DNA of 64,000 bases from the NCBI RefSeq assembly GCF_002949795.1, contig NZ_CP026692.1:4200545-4264544 (forward strand). Reading direction: 5' to 3'. Each line of letters begins with the position of its first letter. Position 1 is the stretch's first letter. A program made the position numbers and the translations under genes. Positions 17,503-26,460 of the stretch are shown here, piece after piece. The notes beneath the pieces were generated by a model. It did no database searches, was not told where the DNA came from, and saw nothing but the letters and a program-made list of their open reading frames with translations. The stretch comes from Nostoc sp. 'Lobaria pulmonaria (5183) cyanobiont' (GTDB lineage Bacteria; Cyanobacteriota; Cyanobacteriia; Cyanobacteriales; Nostocaceae).

Positions 17503-17670
17503 TGTCATGTATTTGAACCACATTTGTTGTAGGGGCGTAAGGACTTGCACCCCTACCGCGTGGTCTATTTACCTGAAAATAGCTATAAACTATGGTTACA
17601 GTAAGTTATATTCTAAAACATATTTGCTCTGCTTTTCTGCCTCCCCGGTTACTAAGCGACTTGCCCTCTT

Positions 17671-17716
17671 GGTAGTCGTTGGCGTAGCCTCTCGTAGAGA
17701 AGGGAGTCGAAGTATG
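17671..17716. repeat. Short palindromic repeat at the cheB 3' end
   Basis: GGTAGTCGTTGGCGTAGCCT followed by CTCGTAGAG, which can fold on itself, just downstream of the cheB stop. It resembles the GC-rich GTAGC-type dispersed repeats elsewhere in the window. It may shape the mRNA end. Confidence 0.4.
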
Positions 17717-17725
17717 CTCCCCTGC

Positions 17726-18352
17726 TTAGTCACATTCTCCCATAACCAAAGTCACCAGGGTACTGGAAATTTCATTCAGGGGGAGAATAAAATCTACATT
17801 GCCAGTTTGAATTGCGGCGGAGGGCATCCCGGAAAATTCGGCAGTTTTTACGTCTTGGACAATAACAGTACCGCCCATTTTTTTTATCGCTTTTACTCCC
17901 ATCGCACCGTCGCTACCCGTTCCAGTTAGCACAAGGGCGATCGCTCTGTCTTTGTAAGTGGCTGCAACCGATTCAAATAATAAATCAGCCGAAGGACGTA
18001 AAAAATGTACTAATTCCGACTGTGATAAGGAAAGTGTGCCGTCACCGTTAACCAGCAAATGACGATTGGGTGGGGCAACATAAGCCGTTCCTGAGGTAAG
18101 GGAATCTCCTTCTTGTGCCTGTTTGACGATAATATCTGTGCGCCGACTGAGAATTTCTGCCATGAACGAGTGATGTTGGGGAGCCAAGTGTTGCACAATG
18201 GCGATCGCGGCTGGAAATTCTGCTTTTAGAGTCGATAGCACTTTAACAATAGCAGTCAGTCCGCCTGCTGAGGCTGCGATCGTCACTATATCAAAAGCAG
18301 CATTAGTAAAGTGAGGTGGATGATTTTTGGCATTTTCTACCATCTCAATCAT
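17726..18352 (-). CDS. cheB: CheB-type methylesterase (stand-alone catalytic domain)
   Basis: A 208-aa CheB C-terminal domain without a receiver. The catalytic Ser lies in IAASAGG near residue 28, His in IVQHLAP near 54, and Asp in LTGTGSDGAMG. It removes methyl esters or deamidates sensor glutamines. Lacking the receiver, it would not be switched on by CheA phosphorylation in the normal way. It shares strand with the CheR-PAS gene 577 bp downstream, with the 42-bp array between them. Confidence 0.9.
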   Translation of the reverse strand: MIEMVENAKNHPPHFTNAAFDIVTIAASAGGLTAIVKVLSTLKAEFPAAIAIVQHLAPQHHSFMAEILSRRTDIIVKQAQEGDSLTSGTAYVAPPNRHLLVNGDGTLSLSQSELVHFLRPSADLLFESVAATYKDRAIALVLTGTGSDGAMGVKAIKKMGGTVIVQDVKTAEFSGMPSAAIQTGNVDFILPLNEISSTLVTLVMGECD

Positions 18353-18499
18353 GATTTTGCGCCTATAACTATCTGCCTAACTTCTTTAGTTACAAATAGC
18401 ATTAATTAAGTTACAACTTTTTATTCTTATTTACATATATTCTACAGTATATCTGAACTACTTCAGTATTTTTTTGCCTTTACCTATCAAATTCCCAGG

Positions 18500-19369
18500 T
18501 TAATCTTCCTGCTCTAGAATACGTTTCGCCTTCAAAAGTTGCTGCTTATGTTCCTCACTAACCGTTGGGTATTGCAGATTTAGTTCTTCTAATTTTGTGC
18601 AGATAATATTGGCAACGGTCAGGCGGGTAAACCATTTGCGATCGGCAGGAATAATATACCACGGCGCCCACTTAGTACTAGTATTATTAAAAACATCTTC
18701 ATAAGCATTCATATAATCATCCCAAAAAGCTCGTTCTCGGACATCATTATCTGAAAACTTCCAATTTTTTTCAGGAGAGTTAATCCGTGCTAAAAAGCGC
18801 TTTTTCTGCTCTGACTTAGAGACATTTAGAAAAAACTTCAGAATGATTACACCATTATCAACCAAATACTTTTCAAAGTTATTGATTTCTTCAAAACGCT
18901 GTTTCCATATCTTTTTTCCATTAGGGAAGTGAGGAAGTTGTTGTTTCTGAAGCATTTCTGGATGGACGCGAACCACTAGAACTTCTTCATAGTACGAACG
19001 ATTGAATATGCCAATTCTTCCTCTTTCTGGCAGAGCTTTCATTGAGCGCCACAAGTAATCATGGTCTAATTCTTCCGCACTAGGGCCCTTAAAACTAAAC
19101 ACCTGAAATCCCTGCGGATTAACACCAGAAGTCACGTGTTTAATTGTGCTGTCTTTCCCAGCAGCATCCATTGCTTGAAAAATAATCAACAGAGCATAGG
19201 TATTTTGAGCATAGAGAATATTTTGGTAATTAGCTAGTCGTTCAACATCTACCTGTAATTTAGTTGCAGCATCAGTTTTCTGATGAAAATCAGTTTTATA
19301 AGCTGGGTCATAGTTTTTTTTCAGAGAAATCTTTGAACCTGGCGAAACAATGAAAGCATCATGATTCAT
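18500..19369 (-). CDS. ppk2: Polyphosphate kinase 2 family protein (polyP:nucleotide phosphotransferase)
   Basis: A 289-aa PPK2. The Walker A-like segment FQAMDAAGKDSTIKH is near residue 65, followed by GVNPQGFQVFSFKGPS. The lid and Walker B region includes RIGIFNRSYYEEVLVVRVHP. The enzyme moves phosphate between polyphosphate and AMP/ADP. The motif spacing looks like the class that can phosphorylate both NMP and NDP, but that is inference. An AGGAG site lies 9 bp before the ATG. The gene stands alone. Confidence 0.9.
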   Translation of the reverse strand: MNHDAFIVSPGSKISLKKNYDPAYKTDFHQKTDAATKLQVDVERLANYQNILYAQNTYALLIIFQAMDAAGKDSTIKHVTSGVNPQGFQVFSFKGPSAEELDHDYLWRSMKALPERGRIGIFNRSYYEEVLVVRVHPEMLQKQQLPHFPNGKKIWKQRFEEINNFEKYLVDNGVIILKFFLNVSKSEQKKRFLARINSPEKNWKFSDNDVRERAFWDDYMNAYEDVFNNTSTKWAPWYIIPADRKWFTRLTVANIICTKLEELNLQYPTVSEEHKQQLLKAKRILEQED

Positions 19370-19449
19370 CTATAAAATCTCCTAGCAGCTAATTAATACA
19401 CAAGCACATTTTGAAGTATTAATTCCTGAAAGTTATAATTTATTAATAG

Positions 19450-19555
19450 TAATACCAATTTGAAAAAAGAATGCGACAAATAGACCATTTGTAGAGACGC
19501 GATTCATCGCGTCTTTACCCAAGGATGTGTTGCAATCATTAATTGAATTGGTATA
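19450..19555. repeat. MITE-like nested palindrome
   Basis: The outer arms ATACCAATTTGA (about 19451) and TTGAATTGGTAT (about 19543) are inverted. The centre 19491-19518 is a near-perfect palindrome GTAGAGACGCGAT...ATCGCGTCTTTAC. The central family recurs at 26423 and 33198-33250. No transposase is present, so it would be a non-autonomous element. Confidence 0.6.
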
Positions 19556-19672
19556 AGAATTCAGTACCCAAGATTCAGGAGTCAGAATTTATCATGAATC
19601 TAGAATAATTGGTATATTTATTCACCAAAGTTCATCCTGATTTTTTAACTATTATGCGTTATCCAGAAACCT

Positions 19673-19704
19673 TGTAGAGAGTTAGCACTGCTAACCTCTC
19701 TACA
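19673..19704. terminator. Strong hairpin followed by T-rich tract
   Basis: TGTAGAGAGTTAGCA pairs with TGCTAACCTCTCTACA, then TTCTTTTT follows. The preceding TTATCCAGA is shared with the hairpin at 45375-45405, so this is a dispersed family that can act as a terminator. It lies in the convergent-free space downstream of the small membrane protein gene. Confidence 0.5.
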
Positions 19705-19746
19705 TTCTTTTTCACTCATCTTTCTATGACAAAACTTAGTTACGAA

Positions 19747-20223
19747 TTAGTTGCGTCGTTTTGGCATAGGACGCATTGCTTCACGTCCCAAGATAAACAT
19801 CCCCGTGATACCTAAACAGACAAACCAAATATATTGATACCAATATTGCCGAATCTGCTCAACTGTACTGGTTTTTGGATGCAATGTATTTAAGTATAGC
19901 AACAGCAGCAATATCATGAGCGCTCCAAAACCAACAAGGCTCAAACCAACAAGAATTCGTGCCGGACGCAGTTCAAAATCACTAATAGTATTTAGGTCAA
20001 TTTCTGCCAGTTCCTTAAAGGAGTCATCTGCCAAAGATGAGGTTGATTGGAATCTATTGCTCAGTTTTGGTGGCAAAATCGGCGACAGTTTCGCAACAGT
20101 TGGGCGACGAAGCAAAGCCTCAGTATCTCGCAGCAGTTCCAACGGCTTACGGGTAGTCGTTGGTTGAGCAAATTCTATGTTGTCTGTAGGAGTTGAGGCA
20201 TTAGCTTTGCTTTCAAAATCCAT
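19747..20223 (-). CDS. Conserved-looking hypothetical membrane protein, two TM segments
   Basis: I do not recognise a named family. About 158 aa from Met at 20223; a start ten codons further up (20253) is also open. The first 100 residues are hydrophilic and proline/serine-rich. Two hydrophobic segments follow, ILVGLSLVGFGALMILLLLL and YIWFVCLGITGMFIL, with a basic end RPMPKRRN. This predicts a small membrane protein with both ends on the cytoplasmic side. It lies 121 bp from the pxcA stop on the same strand. Confidence 0.6.
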   Translation of the reverse strand: MDFESKANASTPTDNIEFAQPTTTRKPLELLRDTEALLRRPTVAKLSPILPPKLSNRFQSTSSLADDSFKELAEIDLNTISDFELRPARILVGLSLVGFGALMILLLLLYLNTLHPKTSTVEQIRQYWYQYIWFVCLGITGMFILGREAMRPMPKRRN

Positions 20224-20374
20224 AGTATACTTCGGAAAAACCAGAATATACATAGCCTAGCGAATCAAAAGACAAATGCGTGAACATAATTCGTAATTTG
20301 TAATTAATTGATTTATGGGAAGAAATATATTCTTTACTCAAAGTAAGTGAATTTGGGCGTTGGATAATTACAAA

Positions 20375-21652
20375 TTACTCGTCCATCTCTTTTAATGTAG
20401 CTAATGCCGATGGAGATAAACGACTGAGATAGCGGAATATCCAGTATTTAAAGATAGTGTTTAAAATCACAGGAAATGTAGCAATAAAGAAAAAGATTAC
20501 ATTTCTACTGGCTGGTAGACCTAAATGTTCTGCAAATCCCGCAAGAAGGACTTCCCACCCATCTGGTGAGTGAAATCCGACAAATATATCTGTAAACAGA
20601 ATAATTAAAAAAGCCTTGGCACTATCGCTGAGACCAGAGACAATCGTATCCATAAAAGACTTAAGAATCACAATTTCTCTTTTGCTCATGGCGATAACTA
20701 TACCAAAAGCAAAGAGTGATATTAAATCAGCGAAAGCATTACTAATACTACTATTAGTTTTTCTGCTAAATTCTTCAGAGATTTCAATTGCTTTACTTTT
20801 GATTTTTTCTTGTGTTAGCTCTGAAGAAAGTGGTGGTGCTTGATGAATAAAATATTCAAATCTCAATTCTTCTTGAAAATTATGTAATTCATGGAGAGCT
20901 TCTTTTTCCATGTCAGAATTGATGAATATTTTAGTTGTATTATCTCCTCTAACCCTTTCTAATATTGGAGTTACTATAAATTCTTTAGATAAATATTGAG
21001 TTAAAAGCGGTACAACAATGAGAACTATCAAAAATCGCAGGGCAATTATTGTTCTACCTTTAGAAATGCGATAATTCCTGACAAACTCTTCTTCTGTCTG
21101 CGGTGCAAAATCTGCTTGAATTTTATTAATTCTTCTGCCAATAGAAATCTTAGCCAGTCTAGGTTTTTGAATTGCAGCGTTAACTTGAGTTATGTTAGAT
21201 GAATTTAGCTGTTTTTTTATTTTGTTATCATTAATGTTTAAAGGCTGATAATTTGATCCTAACGGAGTATTGTTAATTATTTCATCTTTGATAGCATACT
21301 TCTCTACGACTTCATCAATAACCTTCAATTTTTCTAATAAAACAGAATTAGAGATATTGACAATTCCCCGACTCAGGTGGAATTCTGCAAGCCTGATCTT
21401 AATAATAGTTAGGTTTTTATTAAGATATACTTGCCAATAAGACATTACATTTTCAGTATATTTTACTGATTGTAAAGATATTTTTTTGTTATCAAAATGT
21501 TCGTTCTCAATATTTTTAATTCTCTGAGCTGCTTGATAAGCTTCTAAAAGTGCCCTTTCTGGTGTATTTGAAAACCAACGGTTAAGCGATCGCAAAGATT
21601 TTTGGAAATTTTGGCGGAGTAATTCTGCTGTTCTGCTAAGTGAGTTTTTCAT
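20375..21652 (-). CDS. pxcA: Proton extrusion protein PxcA (CemA family)
   Basis: A 425-aa member of the PxcA/CemA family. In cyanobacteria these proteins are needed for light-driven, Na+-dependent proton release from the cell, and the chloroplast counterpart is CemA (ycf10). The N-terminal 200 residues are hydrophilic with ERALLEAYQAAQRIKN and EEFVRNYRISKGRTI. Hydrophobic segments follow: TIIALRFLIVLIVVPLLTQY, then three more in the C-terminal half including SAKAFLIILFTDIFVGFHSP and NVIFFFIATFPVILNTIFKYW. The final PSALATLKEM is a family-like ending. The middle linker (about 125-180) is poorly conserved in look. Confidence 0.88.
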   Translation of the reverse strand: MKNSLSRTAELLRQNFQKSLRSLNRWFSNTPERALLEAYQAAQRIKNIENEHFDNKKISLQSVKYTENVMSYWQVYLNKNLTIIKIRLAEFHLSRGIVNISNSVLLEKLKVIDEVVEKYAIKDEIINNTPLGSNYQPLNINDNKIKKQLNSSNITQVNAAIQKPRLAKISIGRRINKIQADFAPQTEEEFVRNYRISKGRTIIALRFLIVLIVVPLLTQYLSKEFIVTPILERVRGDNTTKIFINSDMEKEALHELHNFQEELRFEYFIHQAPPLSSELTQEKIKSKAIEISEEFSRKTNSSISNAFADLISLFAFGIVIAMSKREIVILKSFMDTIVSGLSDSAKAFLIILFTDIFVGFHSPDGWEVLLAGFAEHLGLPASRNVIFFFIATFPVILNTIFKYWIFRYLSRLSPSALATLKEMDE

Positions 21653-21760
21653 TACATATATGACTTTTAGATAATGTGTATTATAGTTATATAATCTAAA
21701 AAATGGGTAATAACAGCTAAATAGTTAGTCCAATCCAAATTTAGTTAATATTCCTTGATG

Positions 21761-21788
21761 CGATGTCTCCGACGGGCTACGCCTACGC
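21761..21788. repeat. Dispersed repeat copy (CGATGTCTCCGACGGGCTAC type)
   Basis: Same 28-bp family as at 3678 and 23706, ending CTACGCCTACGC, upstream of pxcA. It lies in a 410-bp non-coding gap (21653-22062). Confidence 0.7.
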
Positions 21789-21816
21789 TAGCAATTTTAT
21801 ATTACCTGTAAACTCA

Positions 21817-21912
21817 GATGGATCAGCATAAATTGACACTGGTTATTTTTATTGGCAGTTTATCGATTACACTGTCATCATTTACACCAATTGCCAGTGT
21901 TTATGCTCCATC
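21817..21912. repeat. Long imperfect inverted repeat in the pxcA-GT2 intergenic gap
   Basis: GATGGATCAGCATAAA and CACTGG on the left match, in reverse complement, CCAGTGTTTATGCTCCATC at 21894-21912, with small bulges. Such a structure could be a degenerate mobile element or an RNA hairpin. The rest of the gap, up to the GT2 start, shows no gene. Confidence 0.45.
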
Positions 21913-22062
21913 AAAAAGCCTTAATTGTAACATTTAACAATCAAGGTAAATCTTCCACTATGCAGAGTCTATCACTGTTAAAGGGAATAGGAAGTTAAAG
22001 ATGTTACTTTCTCATCTCCCTCATCCCTTTATTCACTACTCCCCACTCCCAAGTTTTAAATT

Positions 22063-23250
22063 ATGAGTTTGAGTCTATGCATGATTGTGAAAAACGAAGC
22101 AGCAACACTGCCTAAATGCCTGAGCAGTGTGAGAAAAGTGGTGGATGAAATGATAGTCTTGGATACAGGCTCAATCGATCGCACTCCTAATATTGCCCAA
22201 CAACTCGGTGCAAAAGTCCATCATTTTAAATGGTGTAATGACTTCAGTGCTGCTCGCAACGCAGCTCTCAAATATGTCACTAGTGATTGGATTTTGGTAT
22301 TAGATGCTGATGAAACTCTGACTCCAGCAATTGTACCGCAGTTACGAGAGGCGATCGCAATAGATGAATATTTGCTCATCAACCTCGTCCGTCAGGAAGT
22401 TGGTGCAGAACAATCTCCCTATTCTCTGGTTTCCAGGCTATTCCGCAATCATCCAGACATTCGTTTTGATCGTCCTTACCATGCTTTGGTAGATGATAGC
22501 GTCTCAGAAATTTTAACCAGAGAACCTCACTGGCAAATAGGTTATTTACCTGGGGTTGCCCTTGTACACACAGGATATCAAAAAAGTGCGATCGCTCAAA
22601 ATAACAAATATGCCAAAGCCGCTACGGCGATGGAAGGGTTTCTGGCAAATCATCCCAACGATCCCTATGTTTGCAGTAAATTAGGAGCGTTGTATGTGCA
22701 AACTGGGAAAATTTCTCAAGGTATGGATTTGCTCAGACATGGAATCCCCGGTGCTGAAGACAACTACGATATTTTATATGAACTTCACTATCATTTAGGC
22801 ATTGCCTACAGTCGGTTGCAAAAATCCCCACAAGCAATTTCTCACTATCAAGCTGCCATCAAATTGCCAATTTATCCCATGCTCAAACTAGGAGCATACA
22901 ACAACTTGGGTAACTTACTCAAAGCAGCAGGAGATTTCAACGGCGCGAAAACGGCTTACACCACAGCTTTGAAAATTGACCCTACTTTCGTTTTTGGACA
23001 TTATAATTTGGCGATGACATTTAAGGCTTTGGGTTTATTTGCAGATGCGATCGTATATTATCAACATGCAATCACCTTAAATCCCAACTATGCCGAAGCG
23101 TATCAAAATTTGGGGGTAGTATTGCTGAAAATTGGCAATCATCAAGATAGTTTAGCAGCTTTTAAAAAAGCGATCGCCCTTCACGAAAGGTATAATCCCG
23201 AAGAGGCAAAGAGGCTACGCCAGGGGTTGCGAGAGATGCAGTTGATGTAG
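22063..23250 (+). CDS. Family 2 glycosyltransferase fused to TPR repeats
   Basis: A 395-aa protein. The N-terminal GT-A domain begins LSLCMIVKNEAATLPKCLSS, carries the nucleotide-sugar site DTGSIDRT near 36 and the metal motif LDADE near 83. From about 185 on there are TPR units (NDPYVCSKLGALYVQTGKIS, YNNLGNLLKAAGDFNGAKTA, AEAYQNLGVVLLKIGNHQDS). This architecture is common in cyanobacteria. It probably glycosylates a surface polymer or protein, with the TPRs binding a partner. Acceptor and sugar are unknown. The gene is monocistronic. Confidence 0.87.
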   Translation: MSLSLCMIVKNEAATLPKCLSSVRKVVDEMIVLDTGSIDRTPNIAQQLGAKVHHFKWCNDFSAARNAALKYVTSDWILVLDADETLTPAIVPQLREAIAIDEYLLINLVRQEVGAEQSPYSLVSRLFRNHPDIRFDRPYHALVDDSVSEILTREPHWQIGYLPGVALVHTGYQKSAIAQNNKYAKAATAMEGFLANHPNDPYVCSKLGALYVQTGKISQGMDLLRHGIPGAEDNYDILYELHYHLGIAYSRLQKSPQAISHYQAAIKLPIYPMLKLGAYNNLGNLLKAAGDFNGAKTAYTTALKIDPTFVFGHYNLAMTFKALGLFADAIVYYQHAITLNPNYAEAYQNLGVVLLKIGNHQDSLAAFKKAIALHERYNPEEAKRLRQGLREMQLM

Positions 23251-23340
23251 AGGTGAGGGTGCATGGGGCATGGGGAAGAATGACAAATGACAAATGACAA
23301 ATGACATTAGAATATTAGTATCAATATTTCAGAGGTTCTT

Positions 23341-23928
23341 ATGAGCCAAACCATTGATGAACGGATACGTTGGACAAGTGCAGACTTAGAGTTATTGCCA
23401 GATAACGGTAATCGCTACGAAATTATCGATGGGGAATTATTTGTGACTAGGGCACCACATTGGGGACATCAAAAAGCCACAGCAAATATTTGTGGAGAAT
23501 TAAGAGATTGGTCACTCTCAACAGGTCTTGGTGAGGCTGTGCCAACACCAGGAATTATTTTTACTGATGCAGATAACGTTATTCCCGATGTGGTTTGGGT
23601 AAGTAAAGAACGCCTCACCATTTTACTTGATAATGAAGGACATTTAACCGGAGCGCCAGAACTGGTTATAGAAGTACTTTCCCCTGGAGTTCAAAACGAG
23701 CGACGCGATGCCTACGGCGGGCTACGCCTACGCGAAATCAAGCTAAAATTATATGCTTCTAGAGGAGTTCAAGAATATTGGATTTTGAACTGGCAATTAC
23801 AACAAGTTGATGTGTATCGCCGAGAAAAAGCAGTTCTGAAATTAGTAGCAACGTTATTTGCAACAGATGATCTCTCTTCACCTCTGTTACCAAATTTTGT
23901 TTGCACCGTGGCGCGGTTGTTTGTGTGA
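23341..23928 (+). CDS. Uma2 family (PD-(D/E)XK-fold) protein with in-frame repeat insertion
   Basis: A 195-aa Uma2/DUF820 protein: RYEIIDGELFVTRAPH near 28, IPDVVWVS near 81, and the nuclease-like core APELVIEVLSPG near 106 with GVQEYWILN later. The family has a restriction-endonuclease fold and is highly amplified in cyanobacteria; its function is not settled. The usual short link between NERRD and REIKLKLY is enlarged here by DAYGGLRLR, encoded by a copy of the dispersed 28-bp repeat (23706-23733) that keeps the frame. Whether activity survives is unknown. A 21-bp minisatellite begins a few bases after the stop. Confidence 0.85.
   Translation: MSQTIDERIRWTSADLELLPDNGNRYEIIDGELFVTRAPHWGHQKATANICGELRDWSLSTGLGEAVPTPGIIFTDADNVIPDVVWVSKERLTILLDNEGHLTGAPELVIEVLSPGVQNERRDAYGGLRLREIKLKLYASRGVQEYWILNWQLQQVDVYRREKAVLKLVATLFATDDLSSPLLPNFVCTVARLFV
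23706..23733 (+). repeat. Dispersed 28-bp repeat inside the Uma2 coding region
   Basis: CGATGCCTACGGCGGGCTAC then GCCTACGC, nearly identical to the intergenic copies at 3678 and 21761. It adds about eight codons without a stop or frameshift. Confidence 0.8.
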
Positions 23929-23934
23929 ATACGC

Positions 23935-24198
23935 AAAACTTCAAGTTCAGAACACGAAACTTCAAGTTCAGAACACGAAACTTGAGCTTCAGAACACGAA
24001 ACTTGAGCTTCAGAACACGAAACTTGAGCTTCAGAACACGAAACTTGAGCTTCAGAACACGAAACTTGAGCTTCAGAACACAAAACTTGAGCTTCAGAAC
24101 ACAAAACTTGAGCTTCAGAACTCGGAACTTGAGCTTCGGAACACAAAACTTGAGCTTCAGAACACGAAACTTGAGCTTCAGAACACGAAACTTGAGGT
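23935..24198. repeat. 21-bp minisatellite, about 12 copies
   Basis: Unit about AACTTGAGCTTCAGAACACG plus one base; the first two copies carry TCAAGT instead of TGAGCT. With no stop codon in the unit and a period divisible by three, several long false ORFs appear on both strands. It fills most of the 375-bp gap between the Uma2 and aspC stops. Confidence 0.88.
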
Positions 24199-24303
24199 TT
24201 AAAAATGAACTCCACCCGTTCTGAGTCGAAAAGGTGGAGGTCAAAAGTTTAAGAGTTGATAAATTCTCCTCACAAATGACAAATGACAACTGACAACTGA
24301 CAA

Positions 24304-25470
24304 CTAACTACGCGACTTGACAAATTTCTCCAATCTATCCATTCCCTTTTCAATCGTCGCCATATCTGTGGCGTAGGAAAGGCGAATATTGTCATCAGCG
24401 CCAAAAGCAATTCCGGGAATGACTGCAACTTGATATTTTTCCAGCAAAGCATCACAAAATTCTAGGGATTTTAGACCAGTTTTGCTGATATCAGGGAATA
24501 GATAAAACGCGCCATCTGGTGAGGCGGTACTCAATCCGGGAATGGCGTTGAGTCTGTCTAGCATGACCTGTCGGCGTTTGGCGAAGGCTTGGCGCATTTC
24601 TTCGACACAATCTTGAGAACTTTGTAGCGCTGCGATCGCACCATATTGGGCAAAGGTACACACGTTAGATGTACTATGCCCTTGGATGGTACTCGCTGCT
24701 TTAATGATTTCCACCGGCCCCGCTAAATAGCCAAGTCTCCAACCAGTCATGGAATAAGCCTTCGCAAACCCATTACTAATCAAACTGCGGTCAAAAATTT
24801 CCTTCCCTAGAGAACCGATGCTGATATGTTCTGCACCGTTATAGAGAATCTTTTCGTAAATCTCATCAGAGACGACAAAGATATCTGCATCAACTACTAC
24901 CTTCGCCAGTGCTTTGATTTCATCTGGCGTGTAAACCATCCCTGTAGGATTAGATGGGGAGTTGAGGATAAATAACTTCGTCTTCGGCGTGATTGCTTTA
25001 CGGAGTTGTTCGGGAGTAATTTTATAACCCGTCGTTGCATCTGTAGGCACAATTACCGAGACTCCACCGACTAAAGTCACCATTTCGGGATAACTTAGCC
25101 AGTAGGGCGCAGGGATAATTACCTCATCACCTGGGTCAATTAGCGCCACAATCAAGTTGTACAGAGAATGCTTACCGCCATTGGTGACGATGACATTCTC
25201 TGACTTATAATCAAGACCGTTGTCGGTTTTAAGCTTGTGGGCGATCGCTTCCCTTAACTTTGGTTCTCCAGCTGCTGCACCGTACTTGGTTTTGCCTTCT
25301 TCCAAAGCTTTGACTGCTGCGGCTTTAATATGCGCTGGGGTATCAAAATCTGGTTCTCCAGCGCTAAAACTACAAACGTCTATTCCTTCTACCTTCAGTG
25401 CCTTAGCCTTGGCTGCGATCGCTAAGGTTAATGAAGGTGTTACCTGACTTACTCTTGCTGCCAGCTTCAT
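24304..25470 (-). CDS. aspC: Aspartate aminotransferase (class I/II, PLP)
   Basis: About 388 aa from the Met at 25470 ([18 protein letters not shown]), the usual family start; a GTG nine codons upstream is possible but has no ribosome site. It transfers amino groups between aspartate and 2-oxoglutarate. Marks: [15 protein letters not shown], the NSPSNPTG motif, the [10 protein letters not shown] aspartate/tyrosine, the PLP lysine in [17 protein letters not shown], and the substrate Arg in DNIRLSYAT. This is the subgroup I-gamma found in cyanobacteria, where some members also accept prephenate, so that side activity is possible. Confidence 0.92.
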   Translation of the reverse strand: MKLAARVSQVTPSLTLAIAAKAKALKVEGIDVCSFSAGEPDFDTPAHIKAAAVKALEEGKTKYGAAAGEPKLREAIAHKLKTDNGLDYKSENVIVTNGGKHSLYNLIVALIDPGDEVIIPAPYWLSYPEMVTLVGGVSVIVPTDATTGYKITPEQLRKAITPKTKLFILNSPSNPTGMVYTPDEIKALAKVVVDADIFVVSDEIYEKILYNGAEHISIGSLGKEIFDRSLISNGFAKAYSMTGWRLGYLAGPVEIIKAASTIQGHSTSNVCTFAQYGAIAALQSSQDCVEEMRQAFAKRRQVMLDRLNAIPGLSTASPDGAFYLFPDISKTGLKSLEFCDALLEKYQVAVIPGIAFGADDNIRLSYATDMATIEKGMDRLEKFVKSRS

Positions 25471-25710
25471 TCTTACTATTTTTGGCAAATCTTTCACTGA
25501 TCTAAGGATATCCCAGAATCCCTACCAAGATTTGCTTTTTCTGAATTCGTTGATAATCGGGGATTGGGGAGATGAGGGAGCAGGAGGAGCAAATGACAAA
25601 TAACAAATGACTAATGACAAATAACTAATGACTCCGCGAAGCAGTTTGATTATTGACTCTTAACAATGTATCGTATATAACTTTATTTTTAGTGGAACCT
25701 AACTGTTTTT

Positions 25711-26379
25711 ATGCAGATTAAGAAACTTTTAATTGCATCTTCTCTGCTAATTACTGGTCTTTTTATACCTAATGCTGCCATTGCTCAAAATCGCGGTACT
25801 CCGGGTAAATTTGATTTTTATGTCCTGACACTCTCCTGGTCGCCAGATTATTGTGCGACAAATGGTAATCGTGATCAGCAGCAGTGCGGTTCTGGAAGGA
25901 AACTTGGTTTTGTACTACATGGTTTGTGGCCGCAATATCAAACTGGCTATCCTGCTAATTGTTCCACGCAAAAATTACCGTCGGAAGTAAAGCGGCGGTT
26001 TCCTAATTTGTTTCCTAGCGCTAAAGTTGCCGATCATGAATGGGAAAAACATGGTACTTGTTCGGGGAAAACTCCTGCGGAATACTTGGGATTGAGTAAA
26101 CAATTAAAAGATGCGATCGCTATTCCCGCAGCTTATAATCGTCCTAATAAACCCGTGCGTACCACAATTACAAATTTTAAAAATTCATTTGTGAGTGCGA
26201 ATAATCAAATTATTGCTGATGGTGTAGCACCTTTTTGTTCAGGTTCAGGAAGATTTTTACAAGAAGTCTTCTTTTGTTATTCCAAAAACGGTGAACCCGG
26301 TATTTGTAGCGCCGAGATTTTGAAGCGATCGCAAAAAAGTTGTGGTCAACCAGATTTCTTAGTGAGAAACGTTAGATAA
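25711..26379 (+). CDS. Secreted ribonuclease T2 family protein
   Basis: A 222-aa RNase T2. A signal peptide (LLIASSLLITGLFIPNAAIA, cleavage likely after AIA) is followed by the two active-site segments FVLHGLWPQ (catalytic His) and HEWEKHGTC (Glu, Lys, His), plus paired cysteines. It would cut RNA in the periplasm or outside, perhaps for phosphate or nucleoside scavenging. It is transcribed alone, with a perfect 28-bp palindrome 44 bp after the stop. Confidence 0.92.
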   Translation: MQIKKLLIASSLLITGLFIPNAAIAQNRGTPGKFDFYVLTLSWSPDYCATNGNRDQQQCGSGRKLGFVLHGLWPQYQTGYPANCSTQKLPSEVKRRFPNLFPSAKVADHEWEKHGTCSGKTPAEYLGLSKQLKDAIAIPAAYNRPNKPVRTTITNFKNSFVSANNQIIADGVAPFCSGSGRFLQEVFFCYSKNGEPGICSAEILKRSQKSCGQPDFLVRNVR

Positions 26380-26422
26380 AAATGGGAATGGGGAATGAGG
26401 GAAAGAATTCTAATAATCTTTT

Positions 26423-26450
26423 GTACAGACGCGATTAATCGCGTCTGTAC
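26423..26450. terminator. Perfect palindrome between RNase T2 and fbaB stops
   Basis: GTACAGACGCGATT followed by its exact reverse complement AATCGCGTCTGTAC. It sits tail to tail between two convergent genes, where it could stop transcription from either side. It belongs to a dispersed family with copies at 19491 and 33198-33250. Confidence 0.6.
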
Positions 26451-26460
26451 TCCTAACTCC

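Noticed and set aside
17146-17550. 134-aa protein of repeated 14-residue units
   Set aside because: It is only a translation of the 42-bp tandem array; the flanks have no coding character and no ribosome site.
23759-24289. Long ORFs on both strands through the 24-kb repeat
   Set aside because: The 21-bp period contains no stop in several frames, so the frames are an artefact of the repeat.
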